Part shown: positions 22,121 to 34,110 of the stretch, one piece after another | Numbering within the stretch: the first letter of the stretch is position 1 | Layout of the letters: every line of letters begins with the position of its first letter | Assembly: GCF_023065955.2 (NCBI RefSeq) | Contig: NW_026623008.1 | Coordinates: 12,988,501-13,052,500, forward strand | Source: Ursus arctos | Taxonomy: Eukaryota; Chordata; Mammalia; Carnivora; Ursidae | Length of the DNA: 64,000 nucleotides | Reading direction: 5' to 3' | Program-made: the position numbers and the translations under genes | Notes under the pieces: model-generated | Database searches by the model: none | Seen by the model: the letters and a program-made list of their open reading frames with translations, nothing else | Told to the model about the DNA's origin: nothing

Positions 22121-23764
22121 AGAATAGAGCAGTGAGGCGGGCCGGACGGGCCTTTCTCAGGGACATGTTGAGTTGGGGGGTAACTGTGGGCTCCCCGACT
22201 CTTGAGCCACCTGCCCTCCCCGCTCCCGTTTTTCAGCGGCCGTGTTCAGAATGTGTTGAGGCCAAAAACCTATGTTAGCCCCAGTTCCATGGCGGCTGGT
22301 GGCCCAGCTGGTTAGAGCTCGGTGGGCTCAGGGAGGACCCACGCGCTCCGAGAGGGAGGTCGTCCGGGGGAGGCCTGGGCCCCAGCTCGCCAGGCGGGAG
22401 ATGCTGAGAGCCATCAGACGGGATGCTGGGATGTGAAGTGTCCCTGGGAGAATCCTTTCCTGTCCATCACGGCTGGAGGAGAGGACTCTACGGCTCCAAC
22501 AAGGCCTGGTGCCCTCTAACTGCATGCGCCTGTGTGCGAGTGTGTGCGTGCACATGTGTGTATGTGTGGGCACTGCGGATTCACTGTCCTGGTGCGGTTA
22601 GCTCTCTGCTGCTATGCCCGTGCTGCTATAGAATGTCCTTTGAGGGCTTTCTACCCAGTACCAGCACAACACGGTAAGCAGAGTGGGTACCCAGTAAGCC
22701 CTCCCTAAATCTAGAACTTTCCTGAGACACATGAGCAGCGGAGGGGAGAGGGACAACCAGGCCTCTGTGAGGGTTGAGGCCTAGCCCCTCCCTCACCTCC
22801 CCTTCTCCTGCTCCTCTTCCTTCTCCCCCTACCCCACACCTGTCTTAATTTGGGTTCCAAGGAGGCCTGAAAAGGGAGCGTCCCTAACGACCATGGCGTC
22901 ATTTACCTTCACTTTCTGAACAGCCGGCCTCATAGCAGAGCGGGGCTGGGGGTGGGGGGGTTGTTTGCAGCCATCCTCCCTGGTGGTTTTTCCCTGGGGG
23001 AAGGGGCTCAGGAAAGTAGCAGGTAGAAGGAAAATCACTCTTGCCCCAGGGGTAGGAGCCTGGTCTCAGCCCCCCACTTTCCCTCCCCTGTGGGGCGACG
23101 CTCTGTCCCAGTCTGCCTGGGACTGTCCAGGTTTTAGCCCTGAGAGTCCGATGTCCCAGGAAACTCTTAGTCCTGAGCAAACAGGGTGGTGGGTCATTCT
23201 ATTCTCTGGCATGCAGGGACGGGCCCTGTGGCCTCCGAGGCTCAGGCCTGTCACCATCCAGGGGGGCATCTCAGCTTCATGCCAGCTCTGTGACAGGGCT
23301 GGGTGGGCAGGGAGAGGGCCTGCAGAAGGGCTTTGAAAAGCATGGGGGTGCCCGGTGCTTGGGAGCATTCCCTTGGAGAAACCCTTTGGGCATCTGCCCT
23401 TGGTGCGAGGTGGCTGAGTAGGGGGGGGTCCTCCGCGGCTGGAGCCAGGGGGAGCCTGTCAGGGGAAGGGCGGAGGGAGCTCAGCCCTTTGCTTTTTAGA
23501 CGAACAGCGTTCCAGGCCTGCATCTGCCCTCTGCTACGCTGGCCGGCTGGTTTCTGCAGAGTCCTCCCCCGGCCTGGGACACAAAAGTGATACCATCCAA
23601 ATCGGGATCCGCTCACAGCAAAGAGGGCCTCCAGCAGATGCTAAATTCCTCCTTTCGTTCCTACTCTGCTCATCCCCCAGACCCCTGATTTTTTTTCTGG
23701 CTTAAGGACAGAATTAGAGGGAAGGAAACAGGAAATCCAGATGCAGAATCTATCCAGAGAGACT

Positions 23765-23890
23765 GAAGGGGGGGGTTAGTGAGAGGGGCACGGTGGGGCA
23801 GGGGTGATGGGGCACAGTGGGGCAAGGAGGTTCTTGGGAGATGGGGGGTGGGGGTGAGTGGGGGCACCGGTGAGTGAGGCATGGAGGGGC
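23765..23890 (+). repeat. G-rich imperfect minisatellite
   Basis: Units such as GGGGCACGGTGGGGCAGGGG and GATGGGGCACAGTGGGGCAA recur with drift, followed by TGGGGGGTGGGGGTGAGTG. The repeated G runs give G-quadruplex potential. Confidence 0.55.
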
Positions 23891-24272
23891 AGGGAGGTAG
23901 TTTAAGAAACATCCGTATGTATGAAATCTGCCTCTCCTCCCTCCCCACAGATAAGAGTTGTTATTTCATGGATGATTCAAGTCGAACTTCCCCCAAGGAA
24001 GGGCTATGACCCCTGACCCCTGTAACCCGTATTTAGCACGTTCAAAAGCCCCTACTAGCCCCAGAGAGCTGACCTGAGCTGGGACCAAGGCAACCGGGCA
24101 GGCAGGGCTATAAACAAGCCGGGCTCCTTGGGCTCAGGAATCCTGAGCGAAAAACCAGAAGGGGGCCAGAGGTGGGGCCTGTGAGCACATGGCTGAGGAG
24201 GGGGTGGCTGCGGGCAGGAGGGCCATTGGGAGGTGGAAGGGGTTGGGGGAGAAGTGGTAGCCGACCCCTCGG

Positions 24273-24425
24273 CTCAGAATGGCTTTCCTCTCTCTGACCC
24301 TGTTTTCCCACCTGTAAAATAGAGCTAGAACCAGTGTCCCCAGTAGGGTTTTCGTAAGGATTTGGTGAGATCCTGTGGTGACAGCCGCTCCTGTGAGCCC
24401 AGGGCGTCGTAAGGGCTCAGCAGTG
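24273..24425 (+). repeat. MIR
   Basis: A forward MIR: CCTGTTTTCCCACCTGTAAA, AGGGTTTTCGTAAGGATTTG, GGGCGTCGTAAGGGCTCAG. Confidence 0.7.
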
Positions 24426-24847
24426 CCAGAGGGGACAGATGACAGGAACAACGTGAGCAGCTGGGGGCACAGACTAGGGGTCGAGTGAGGATTTCAGGAC
24501 CCTGTTGTCAGAGATCAGTCTGTCCTGCTTGGACACTGAGCACATGCCAGGGGCTGAGGTGGACGGCGGCACGGAACCTCCCTGCCCCCCTCATTTGGTG
24601 GTAGAGACAGACAGGAAAACATAGCCCCCCCCATATTCAGCATGAAAGGTGCTTGGGGTAGGGCCCAGGCTCTGTGGGTGATTGGGGCTTTGGGGTTCAT
24701 GAGATGGACATGTGTTTGTCTATCTTTCTTCAAACTCACATTTCCTGTGCAACTTTCCAGAAACTTTCTGATCTCTGCTCCGACCCACCACCCTTGCCCA
24801 CCCCAAACCTGCCGTGGTGTGTCCCTGTCTCTGGCATTAGCCTGCGT

Positions 24848-24860
24848 CCCCCCCCCCCCC
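24848..24860 (+). repeat. Poly-C run
   Basis: A run of thirteen C residues; its length should be treated as uncertain. Confidence 0.85.
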
Positions 24861-24969
24861 GCCCATCTCCCTGATGGGGAAGCAGAGGCCGAAGAAGGGT
24901 AACGGTCTGTTCCGGCTCTCCTTCCAGATCTTCTGGAAGCCCACGTGGGCCTGGGTTCCGTGTCAACTT

Positions 24970-25115
24970 AGCTCTTTCCCTGCTCTGTGACCTCAGGCAA
25001 GAAACAACCATTCTGAGCCTCAGTCTTCTCATCTGGAGAATAGGTGAATAACACCCAGCTCAGTGTGGGAAAGAGCCGAGGGCCTAGTGCTGTGTCTGCA
25101 CACAGTAGGCCCTCA
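24970..25115 (+). repeat. MIR
   Basis: Forward MIR: CTCTGTGACCTCAGGCAAG, GAGCCTCAGTCTTCTCATCT, ending CACACAGTAGGCCCTCAG. Confidence 0.8.
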
Positions 25116-25999
25116 GAACGTGGGTGCTGGTTGCCAGAGGCGGGCCCAGAGCCCAGGCTGGCTTCTGGCTGCAACACAGGAACCCAGGCTCAGGCTCCCG
25201 TGGCCGGGCCTGGCCTTTGAAGCTTTGTGCAGCTCCTTATTACCGCAATTAATTACCCGGGACAATGGCGCTCAGCCCTGCCCTCTGCCCGCGCCTTCGA
25301 GTGGCAGGGGGTGGGCGGAGGGCACCGGGAGGAGGGAGGTTAAGCGGCTGCCTGTTTGTTTATGGGCCCAGGAAGCTTTATTGGTTTTACGCTCCAGCCT
25401 GTTTTGAAATCAAAGAACGTTTCCAAGGAGGGGGTGGAGGCCGGCCTCCTGGAGCCCAGAGAACAGCCTTATTTATTTTTTGGTCCCTGGTTGAGCACAG
25501 CCTGGTCGTCAGAGGTCTGCTCCGGGGCTGGACCGCGGCGCTTGGCGCTTCGCCAGGGACAGGGCAGGCGCTCAAGGGCCCAGGGGGGCAGCCTCTCTTC
25601 CATGAGCTTCTGGAAGGCTGGGGAGGACCCCGAATTGAGGGGGAGGGGGCTCTGGTTTCCCCAGAGTCCGAAGCGAGCACTGCTGAAGCATGTGACTGGG
25701 GCCCTGGCCAAGTCACGCCTCGCCTCCTCTCTGAGCTTCGGTGATCTTGTCTTCCAGAGGGGCCAGAGGGTGATGACCCCTGCCCCCCATCCTCGAGGGA
25801 CCCGCTAAGCGATGCTTGGTGGTGTGACGACGCTAGGTAACCTTTGTGAGGGCCTGGCATTTGCGCCTTTGTTTCTTCCTTAGTTTGCTCGTTCCTCCTT
25901 TCCTTCGGGCCGTCACTTATGCCCTTGCCCTGTGAGAGGGGCTGCGCTTCAAGTCAGGCTGCTGCCTGGAATTAGAAAAAAAGGAAGCTGGTTTCCGAC

Positions 26000-26250
26000 A
26001 TTCAAAAACATTTTATTGGTTCTTTATTATACGAGAATGACACGCTTGTTGTGGGGAAAAGAAAGTCACATGCTAGAAGGGTATAGAAAGTAAAAAGTTT
26101 GCCATCCCCCCCTCCGCCCCCGGCCCCCTGAGCCCAGAGTTAAATATTGTGAATAATCTGGGAATCTGATCGCCTCGATATTTCTCCTCAGGGAAATGCG
26201 CGCATACACACATATGTTTATTTTGGCAAAATGGGCTTTGCAACGCGCAC
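26000..26250 (+). repeat. L1M-type 3' UTR fragment (tentative)
   Basis: An A/T-rich stretch resembles decayed L1 3' end sequence: GGGTATAGAAAGTAAAAAG, then a C-rich segment, GTTAAATATTGTGAATAATC and ACACACATATGTTTATTTTG. The assignment is tentative. Confidence 0.35.
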
Positions 26251-26449
26251 CATTCCGGACTTCAGTAGTTAATATAGCACGTCAGGGACATCGTCTTCTG
26301 GAGTCTGGTGCAAGGGGCTGCTTCTTCCTGATGCCTCGCCGACTACGAGTGTTATCAATTGCTTTAGCCGCTGTCGATCTGACAGGTGAGGACGGATGTG
26401 CCTGTCCCCGTGCCTGTCACGGTCACCTGTTCATTCTAGAAGCCATTGC

Positions 26450-26545
26450 TGTCCCTGTTTTACAGAAGGTAAGACTGAGGCTCAGAGGATGGGAACGATC
26501 ACCTCGGGCCTCCCACTAGAAAGTAGCTGAGCTGGAATTTGCATG
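26450..26545 (-). repeat. MIR fragment
   Basis: Reverse MIR: CCTGTTTTACAGAAGGTAAG, GACTGAGGCTCAGAGGATGG. Confidence 0.65.
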
Positions 26546-27009
26546 TGAGTTTTCCGATTCTTCAAAGTCCCCTGGAATATTCCGGGATGTGTGGAGGGGG
26601 TGGCCCCATCCTAAAATACAGCGCTGTGTTCAGCGGGCAGATTCCAGATAAGAACGGCGGCCTCGCTGTGAGGTGAAAACTTAGCAGCACTGACGTTCTC
26701 CTGACAGGACAGGGGCCATCAGGTGGCTTTAACGTGAACTAGAAGAGAAGGTCAGCTGCTACCAGCCCGTCCAGGATGGGTCCCTACCCCCACAGCCTCC
26801 CTTTCCTGCCCCCGGAGGGAGACAGGGGGGCTTAGTAGGCCCACACCTCACCCACAGGCATTAAGAATTCAGGGTGCCTCCAGTCTCGTTCTCTTCCCTG
26901 ATCCAGGATCTTGAAACTCACAGCTCCCCCAGATCGCTGTACTAACATTAGGATTTGGAGTAGAAAAAAAGCGGCTCCTACATCAGAGCCTTCTCACATG
27001 TCTGCTTTG

Positions 27010-27130
27010 GAAGCATCCAGTCTGACCCTCTCACTTTCACAGATGGCGGGGCAGAGGCCCCGGAAAGGTTAAGTGACTTGCCCAAGGTCACACAGCTCAT
27101 TAGCGGCAGGGCCTGCCGGATTCCGTCTTG
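27010..27130 (-). repeat. MIR
   Basis: The reverse MIR core is very well preserved: AGGTTAAGTGACTTGCCCAA, GGTCACACAGCTCATTAGCG. Confidence 0.85.
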
Positions 27131-27409
27131 CTGGAAAGATGATCTTACTCTTCTGGGGCAGCGGTGACCTCTCTTGTGTCCCCCACACAGCCTGTAGCCA
27201 CATCTGGGTTTTTCCGTCCCAAGTGTTGAGAGTCTTCCGAACCTGGAGGAGGCCAGGAGGCATGACAAATGGGGGGCTGGTGACCTGGGAAAAGGAAGAC
27301 AAAGCCTGGGGCTAGGGGGTGAGGTGCTGCGGGCTGGAGAGAAGAGCTGCTCGCAGGGGCGAGGCTGAGGCCGCCGTGCTGGGAGCCCATTTACAGCGTC
27401 AGCACAGCC

Positions 27410-27650
27410 CTCCCATGTGGCCAGCACTCTACAGTTTCCAAAGCTCTCCCAAGACCGCGACCCTCACAGCTGTCTGTGAAGTAGACTGTCACCCCTGTTC
27501 TACACATGGGGAAGTTGAGGCCCAGAGGGTGACACCGGTAGCTCAGAGTCCCATAGTAAGTGATGGAGGGTCAAATCTGGAGGAGGGGAGAGCTTTGGAC
27601 CGCCTAGTTCCATGCCCCTGTTTTACAGATGAGGAAGGTGAGGCTTAGAG
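27410..27650 (-). repeat. Two MIR fragments in tandem
   Basis: Two reverse MIR cores lie in sequence: one with CCTGTTCTACACATGGGGAA and GTTGAGGCCCAGAGGGTGAC (27410-27570), another with CCTGTTTTACAGATGAGGAA (27605-27650). Confidence 0.65.
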
Positions 27651-27864
27651 GAGGGGGAGTCCGGAGCCCCCTATTCTGGGACCTCTTCCCCTGACACAGG
27701 CTGTCCCCCTAGACACAGGACAGGTGAACCCCACATCCTGAGGGGAAACAGGCTAATGCATTACCTTTCCCAGGGAACATTTGATGAGGCCCAGCCGGAG
27801 ACATTGCCCTCTGGTCTTAGTGATTCTAAACATGGCCGTGTAGGAGAGTAGCGGAGCTCCGAGG

Positions 27865-28075
27865 TGCCAGAGTCAGCTAGACCCAAATGCCCATCCTGAC
27901 TCTTCTGTGTGTCCTTGGGAAAACTACTGCATCTCTCTGGGCCTCGGCTTCCTCTGATGCAACATTGGGCTCCGTATAGAGTGGCTGTGCCTGTCAGATG
28001 ATATAATGCACCCACACAGTTTAGCAGACTGCCTGCTTACCGTAAGTGCTCGATAAATGTGGGCAGCTTATTGTT
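27865..28075 (+). repeat. MIR
   Basis: A long forward MIR: CTGACTCTTCTGTGTGTCCT, CTCTCTGGGCCTCGGCTTCC, and the 3' end ACCGTAAGTGCTCGATAAAT. Confidence 0.8.
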
Positions 28076-29084
28076 GCAGTCTGGGCAGACGGAGAGGGGT
28101 TGACGGTGACCCGGCTCTCCATGGCAGTGGCCTTGACAACACTCTGTAGCATGCGTCCTTCATTGTGTCGGGCCAACGCAGCGGGCCAGGGAACGAGACG
28201 GTGCCAATGAAATTCATCCCATTTCAAAATAACTTAGTGTGGAAAGGAAAATGCCCAGCTCTGCACCTACCCCAGACCTCGAGCCTCTCCACCCCCCTCC
28301 ATGCACAGTGGCTCAGTGGTGCTCTAGGGGAGAGACCTCATGGGCTGGGTAGGGGGTGGCACGCTCTCTGCCTCAAGCCCCAGAAGGGCTAGTGGCACAG
28401 GTGAACACACCTGCATGTACCACATTCTCCCTAATAGCTGCCCAGTAAGAGCCTCGGGAGCACAAGGGGGCCTGCCTCCCCCATCGCAGCTCCTGATGCC
28501 AGCCAGTGACTGTGGGACAGGCTTCGGGGTGGGGGAAGGGGTCGGTGGGCCCAGAGGTGACTGTGGAAGGCGTCTGGCCAATCATGGAGCCCAGGCACCT
28601 CCCCATTCATTCCCTGGCAGAATCCTCGGGGTTCAGCCCTTCGCCCAGGTGCTACGTGGCAGCGTTCCACCTGAAGACAGGCTTTGAAAGTCAATTATTT
28701 GAAACCAGGGAAGCCAGGGCCTCAAGGGCCTCTTAGAGCAAACAGGCTTTTGGCACGTTTGGAGGAAAGGAAACAGGATTGAATTTCCCCTCCAACTCAC
28801 CTGGGGAAAAACTCAGACTGCTTGGTGGTGGGGGGCGGGCATCTGGGAGCTTGACTCCAATGGTAAGCTGAAGGGGTCCTTTGGGGTCATCAGGAAAGGC
28901 CCCCCGGGGCATTCTATAGCTGTCCCCAAAGCAGCTGGTTGTGGGGCCTAGACCACTGAGAGCGAGCAGTTCTTCCTTCGGTCTGACTCCATTCCCTCCC
29001 GCTGCAGATCAAAAGATGGCAGGACCTCAACTGCTAGCTCCGGGCTCAGCAGCTGAGCAGAGGAGCCAGGTTCGCGTCCTGACC

Positions 29085-29195
29085 CTACCGCCGCTAGACG
29101 CGTGTGCTGCTGGGCAAGCTGCTTTACAGTTCCGTGCCTGTTCCCCATCTGTAAAGCGGGGGAGAATAATAACGCTCGGAGTTTCTTGGTCAAGT
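29085..29195 (+). repeat. MIR fragment
   Basis: Forward MIR: CTGCTGGGCAAGCTGCTTTA, CCCCATCTGTAAAGCGGGGG. Confidence 0.65.
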
Positions 29196-29541
29196 GCGAA
29201 GTCCTGCAGAGAGGGAAGGGGCAGGGAGAAGTGTGTTCTATGGCTGGGCTCCCCCGCAGGGGGAGGAAGGATGCTCCGGTCTGCACGAAGCCCTGGCTTT
29301 GCAACAGCGCCGTAAAGGCAGACCTTTTCCCAAGAAGCCAGATCCTCAGATGACAAGGGAGCACAAGGCAGATGGATTCCGGAGGCTGCAGGCAGAGGGG
29401 TTTGAGTTTAGATTTAAGGAAATGCACACCTATGGTCTCTACAAGTCTCGCAGTCCTCAGAGTGAGGAGGGAGATTAGAGGGAGTGGGGGGCTGGAATTT
29501 GCTTTGAGAATGTGGTAAGAATAGTGGAATAGTGTCAAGGA

Positions 29542-29602
29542 CCCCCCCCCCCCCACCTCCCGCCCAGCCCAGTCCCAGGAGCTGCTGCCCCCCCCCCCCC
29601 CC
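29542..29602 (+). repeat. Poly-C runs
   Basis: Two long C homopolymers (13 C at 29542-29554 and about 15 C at 29588-29602) lie within 60 bases. Confidence 0.85.
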
Positions 29603-30079
29603 GTCAGCTTTGTTTGGGACCTCTAGCCCTGAGCAGGCCCAAGAAACACCAGGGTTTGGGGAGGGGCCAGTCTTTTCTCTTCCCCCAGCCAAGGCCAATG
29701 GGACACGTGCCCACCCCTCCACCCCCAGTCCCAGTTCTCCCCTCCTTCCCAAATCTCCATGATTCTTCCTCCCACGAGGTCTCTGAGCCTTGCTGCCTCG
29801 GGAGCTGAATAGGAGATGGGCAAATCCAGAGCAAAATCCAGGGGCCCTGGTGGCTCTCAGCCTCCCAGGGCCCAAGCTGCACCCCAGACCTTTATTCCGG
29901 GATTCCAGCCAGCAGCCCGGGTTGAGAACCCTTCATCCAGAGTCAGAGCTGTGGGTGTTGAAGCCACAGGGTTGCTTGACCCGGCTTCCACGGCCCCTCC
30001 CGGCCTCCAGGGCCTCGCCTACCAACACCGGGGGCCGCCAGCACCCTCTCACAGCACAGTAAGGCAGATAGAAGGGGAC

Positions 30080-30140
30080 TGTGTGTGAGAAAGCACCTGG
30101 TACCTAGTAGGTGCTCATTAAATGCTTGTTAAAATAATAA
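30080..30140 (+). repeat. MIR/L2 3' tail fragment
   Basis: Reads CACCTGGTACCTAGTAGGTG then CTCATTAAATGCTTGTTAA, the 3' end shared by MIR and L2. Confidence 0.6.
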
Positions 30141-30569
30141 TGGTTTCCATTCATGGAGCGCCTGCTCGGAGCCAGGGATTTTGCATACATTTACATAAGC
30201 TTTCCTCTAGACCTGGATTCCTGGACTAGCATGCCTTTCCCCAGAAGGAGGGTTGCCTTTGTCCTGGTTTTGGGCAGGCTGGTGTGTCTGGAGGCCCCGC
30301 GGGAGGACCCTGGCCGGTTCTTGTCTGGACGCATCTTAGGTAACCTTCAGCAAACAGTGACTCAGCCTTAGTGGAGTCCCTTCCCAGGCCAGGCCCATCT
30401 TCCTCAAGTTTCTTCCTGCGACATGTCAGGGCCCACGAGGAAAGGAGAGGGCTAGCAGTGTGTCAGTTTTCTTTGGGGCCCTTGGGAGGGATCAGGGGCC
30501 CAAGGACAGGGGTCTCTCTTTTGCCTCCCCTTCCTCAGACGCTCGCTTTGCCTGAGCACCCACCTGCCT

Positions 30570-30640
30570 CCTAGATGCTAGGGCTCAGAGAGGCTAAGTG
30601 ACCTGCTCGAGGTCACCCAGGATTCAGACCCCCCAGTGCT
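30570..30640 (-). repeat. MIR fragment
   Basis: Reverse MIR core: GCTCAGAGAGGCTAAGTGAC, CTCGAGGTCACCCAGGATTC. Confidence 0.7.
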
Positions 30641-30999
30641 TGGTCTCCCAAGCCCCCTCGTGCTGGAACGGAGGAATGATTTTTCTGGATCCGAAGCCTG
30701 GCTAGACACAACTCCTAGCACTTGGCCTTACTCTGCTTTTTCCATGGTCCTCCTCCCAGGTCTGGAGGACCCTCAGACTGGAGGTGGCAGCCCCTTAGCA
30801 TTGCTTCCAGCCTGACGGGGGAGGCCAGGAGGAATCCAGAGCATCTTTTGAGCTCCAGAGCCTGTCCTGAATCAGTGGCCCCAGGACGTAGCTAACATGG
30901 AATTCTTGGCAGCACAGTCAGGGCATCCCTGCCTGGGGTGGGGGGGGGGCATACCCTGAGAGTGTCTGCGGGTCTCTGGGACTAGAGAGGGGCCTGACC

Positions 31000-31130
31000 C
31001 CTGACGGCAGTGTGAGCTCTTCCACTGACCTGCTGTGTGGCCCTCTGACAAGTCCCATGCCCTCTCTGGGCTCAGTGTTCTCATCTGTAAGACAATGAGA
31101 TGGGGCTGAATTTTCTCTTAGATTGCTCCT
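31000..31130 (+). repeat. MIR
   Basis: Forward MIR: CACTGACCTGCTGTGTGGCC, CTCTCTGGGCTCAGTGTTCT, CATCTGTAAGACAATGAG. Confidence 0.8.
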
Positions 31131-31239
31131 AGCTTGAACCTCTGGACTCCCCTGACACAGAAAGGAGGTCTCAAACATTAGAGACCCAGTCCATGTAGAG
31201 AAGCCATCCTAAAGAAGGAGGCCAGTGCCTGCACCAGAC

Positions 31240-31385
31240 CTGAGATCGACCCCACGCTCTGCCTCTCTGAGCCTTGGTTTCCTTATCTGTGAATGGAGTA
31301 ACAGTGTGACATTGTCGCAACAGTTAAATCCACTAATCCGCACAAAGCCCTTCACGGTGCCTGGCACATAGGAAGCTTCCTGTGA
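31240..31385 (+). repeat. MIR
   Basis: Forward MIR: CTCTGAGCCTTGGTTTCCTT, ATCTGTGAATGGAGTAACAG, GGTGCCTGGCACATAGGAAG. Confidence 0.85.
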
Positions 31386-31414
31386 GCTGGGGCAACCACT
31401 GGTGATGGCTTCTC

Positions 31415-31510
31415 TGCGTTCCAGAGCCCTTGTCTATGAAGTGGTGATGCTAATGCCAGGATTCGGTGAGATCATAAGTGCCCGGGCCTTGGTACCTGGT
31501 GAATGGTCCC
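31415..31510 (+). repeat. MIR fragment
   Basis: Forward MIR 3' half: TTGTCTATGAAGTGGTGATG, ATTCGGTGAGATCATAAGTG, TTGGTACCTGGTGAATG. Confidence 0.6.
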
Positions 31511-32279
31511 AGTGACTGTCAGATCAGTGTTTGCACAGGTGTGGCTGGATCTTTCGCCCACTTCCAGCGCTCACAGTGGGAGCAGGGGCAGTAGAAGCTG
31601 GGAAGCAGGTGGAGGGTGGCTGTGGAGTGGGTGGCTTTGGCTGCCCTGCTCAGGGTCCCATGCTGTCCCACACATCCTGAGTGCCAGGCCCAGGGACCTG
31701 CTGCATCCTTCCTTGGCTCCAGTCCATGGTGGTGGCCGTTCCGGCTGCACCGTCTGCCCAGCCCCAGGCCAGGCCTCATTCTCCAGCGAGCGCCCTCTTC
31801 CACCCTCTTGCTTCCCCCTTGGGGGGCTCTCAAACCCTAATTCATGAAACCTGCTAATTTATAGCCCAGATCCGCACTCCCCCCCGGGTATCCGTCTCTC
31901 CGTCCATCTGTCCATCCATCACACGTCACTCGCTGCTCTGGCCCCGGGGCCTGGGGAGTGGGTGCCAGCCAGCCGGCAGGGGCTGCAGGCCGTGCGAACA
32001 ACCCCCCACACCTGCGTGCCTCCATCCACCTGGCTCCTCGTCCCATCAGGCACCACTTAAGGGGATGTACCCTTGAATGTGAAGGGTAGTGGCAGGGTGG
32101 GAGATGCCTTCAGAAATGGAAATGGGACCCATTTGTTTATAATTTACTCCCTGACACTTAACGGGAACCCGATGGGATCAATAAAGGTCCCTCACTCACC
32201 CAGCTCCTACCTCAAAAGTGCTGGAGCCAGTCCAGTTCTCTGGAGGCAAATGCGTCCCGCAGCGGAGCGGACCACGTCG

Positions 32280-32322
32280 CCCCCCCCCCCCCACACCGCA
32301 TGCCTCCCTCCCTCCCTCCCTC
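32280..32322 (+). repeat. Poly-C run and (CCTC)n
   Basis: A run of thirteen C (32280-32292) is followed after ten bases by five tandem CCTC units (about 32303-32322). Confidence 0.85.
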
Positions 32323-32489
32323 CGGCCCCTCTCTAAACTTTTGAAAGACGCCTCACTGTTCCCAAGATCAGTTGGGGCTGCCAGCCTTTCCAGGCTGTGG
32401 GGCAGGAAGGCGGGGGGCCTTGCTTGCAAGGTAGAGAGGGGCCAAGGACTAGAATAGTCTGGGCACAAGATAGGCAAAGAGAGGGGGCC

Positions 32490-32710
32490 CGTGATGGAGG
32501 AGAAATCCAGTTTTCAATTTTCCTTAAGAGAAAAATGAGTGCATGAGAGACAGAATAATTTTCCAGTGTGCAGGCTGTAAGTAAAACCTCCTTGAGACAT
32601 TGCGAGTTATTAAGAGGAGGAAAGAAAAGAAATTGTGAAATCAGTTTGCCTTTAGCGGGACTGTACAATGCACTCTTATTTCCAGGGGAATCTAATTAGC
32701 GGGCAGGCGG
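32490..32710. promoter_or_regulatory. Candidate conserved noncoding element G (intron 4)
   Basis: An A/T-rich non-repeat island: CAGTTTTCAATTTTCCTTAA, AGACAGAATAATTTTCC, GCTGTAAGTAAAACC, GTTATTAAGAGG, and GGGAATCTAATTAGCGGG. Function is inferred from composition only. Confidence 0.35.
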
Positions 32711-33619
32711 CCGAGCCTGAGAGCGATGGGAGCTGGAGGTTGGGCTGGGGGGCCCCGTGGCTGCATGCGAGGGGGGCTGGGAGGCTAAACACTGGGCTTT
32801 GGGGAGGCGTGTCCCCTCCCCGCATCGCGGGAGGCTCAGTGGGCCTGGATTCAAATCCTGCATCTCGGCTCTGCTCTAAGTCTTCGTGTAGGCTCGACCC
32901 CCATGGGGCGCTCAGTGTTGGCTTATCCATCCGTCAGCAATTACTGAGGTTACCAGCCTCCACACCTCCAACACGAGCCCCTTCCTCATCCCCAGGCACT
33001 CCGGAGAATTCCCCTGACTCAGAATCTCCCCCTCTCTCACCACTGACCCTCCGAAGCTAGGCACTGGGTCCCCTAGCCTGGTCTCACACGCCTGTCACAG
33101 CCTGTGAGGCCACCAAGCTGTCCCCCCTCCCTGACCCTTGCAGGATACGTAAGAAGTTCTTTTACTAAAAGATCATATTTTGTTGTTTTGTTCAGAAATA
33201 TGTAACAGAAAGCGAAGTTGTCTCGAATTATAAGCACATGTGTGCACATAGTAGGACCATGGCTAACATTGGTGTGTGTCCTTCCACATTGATTCCCCAA
33301 AGCACAGGACCCAGCACCTTCCCATGCTATCCATCCGTATCTCACATGCCACATCCCCTCCCACCACATGCAGCCCCAGGGCCAGAGGATGCTGGCCTTT
33401 CCAGCTGCCCGGATCAGGGCTATTTGGAGCCTTCGCAATATGCCTCTCGGGGAGAAGGGAAGGGCGCAAGGGAGGGTTGGAAAGGAAGCGTTGGTGTGGG
33501 AATGGTCTCCACCTTCCAAGGCCTTTTCAACACCCTCGCTTATAGAAAAGAGAGATGGAGCGGCAGGGGGTCTGCATGTGGGCTCAAAGTCCTGATGGAC
33601 CAGAGCCCCCGTTCTCCCG

Positions 33620-33775
33620 TGGCCACACGCAGCTGTGTGACCTTGGGTAAAGCATTGCCCTTCTCTGAGTCTTCTCCCTGGAACTACTCGGATATCAGTG
33701 CCCGCCAGGTCTGAGTGTCATGGGGTGATGCCTGCTATGTACACCGGGCAGAGTACCTGGCTCCAGGTAAGAGCA
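33620..33775 (+). repeat. MIR
   Basis: Forward MIR: AGCTGTGTGACCTTGGGTAA, then CTTCTCTGAGTCTTCTCCCT, ending GCAGAGTACCTGGC. Confidence 0.75.
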
Positions 33776-33899
33776 GCACCGTTTTATCTCTTGGGGAGGA
33801 CCCCTTGCCCTTCTGAACTGGGAAGCCCCGTCCCTCACCCCCTAGGCGCCTCACTTTGCCCTCGGAGAACCAGTACGTTTTCAGATTCTACCCTCTCCC

Positions 33900-34110
33900 T
33901 GCTGTCACTAACCTATGGCTGGCCACATTTTGGAAAAATAGCATTATTTATTCTATCAAGATTCAGCGAACTGGGCCTGGTGCAATAATTGCCCCGGGGT
34001 GAGAGTAACAGATTTTATTTTTATTGATCAAAAAAAATTTTTTTTATCAAAAACACATCAAACTAGAAAAGGCGTAAGCAGCAGGATCAAATTGGATTTT
34101 AACTCCCTTA
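33900..34110. promoter_or_regulatory. A/T-rich island with near-palindromic A8T8 core
   Basis: This unique stretch contains AGCATTATTTATTC, GTGCAATAATTGCCCC (CAATAATTG-like) and, at 34026-34049, TGATC followed by eight A, eight T, then ATCA: a near-perfect hairpin or bent-DNA tract. No repeat family is recognised. Confidence 0.4.

Noticed and set aside
22285..22335. Another A-box-like stretch, GGTGGCCCAGCTGGTTAGAG
   Set aside because: No B-box or SINE tail follows; too short to call a tRNA or SINEC.
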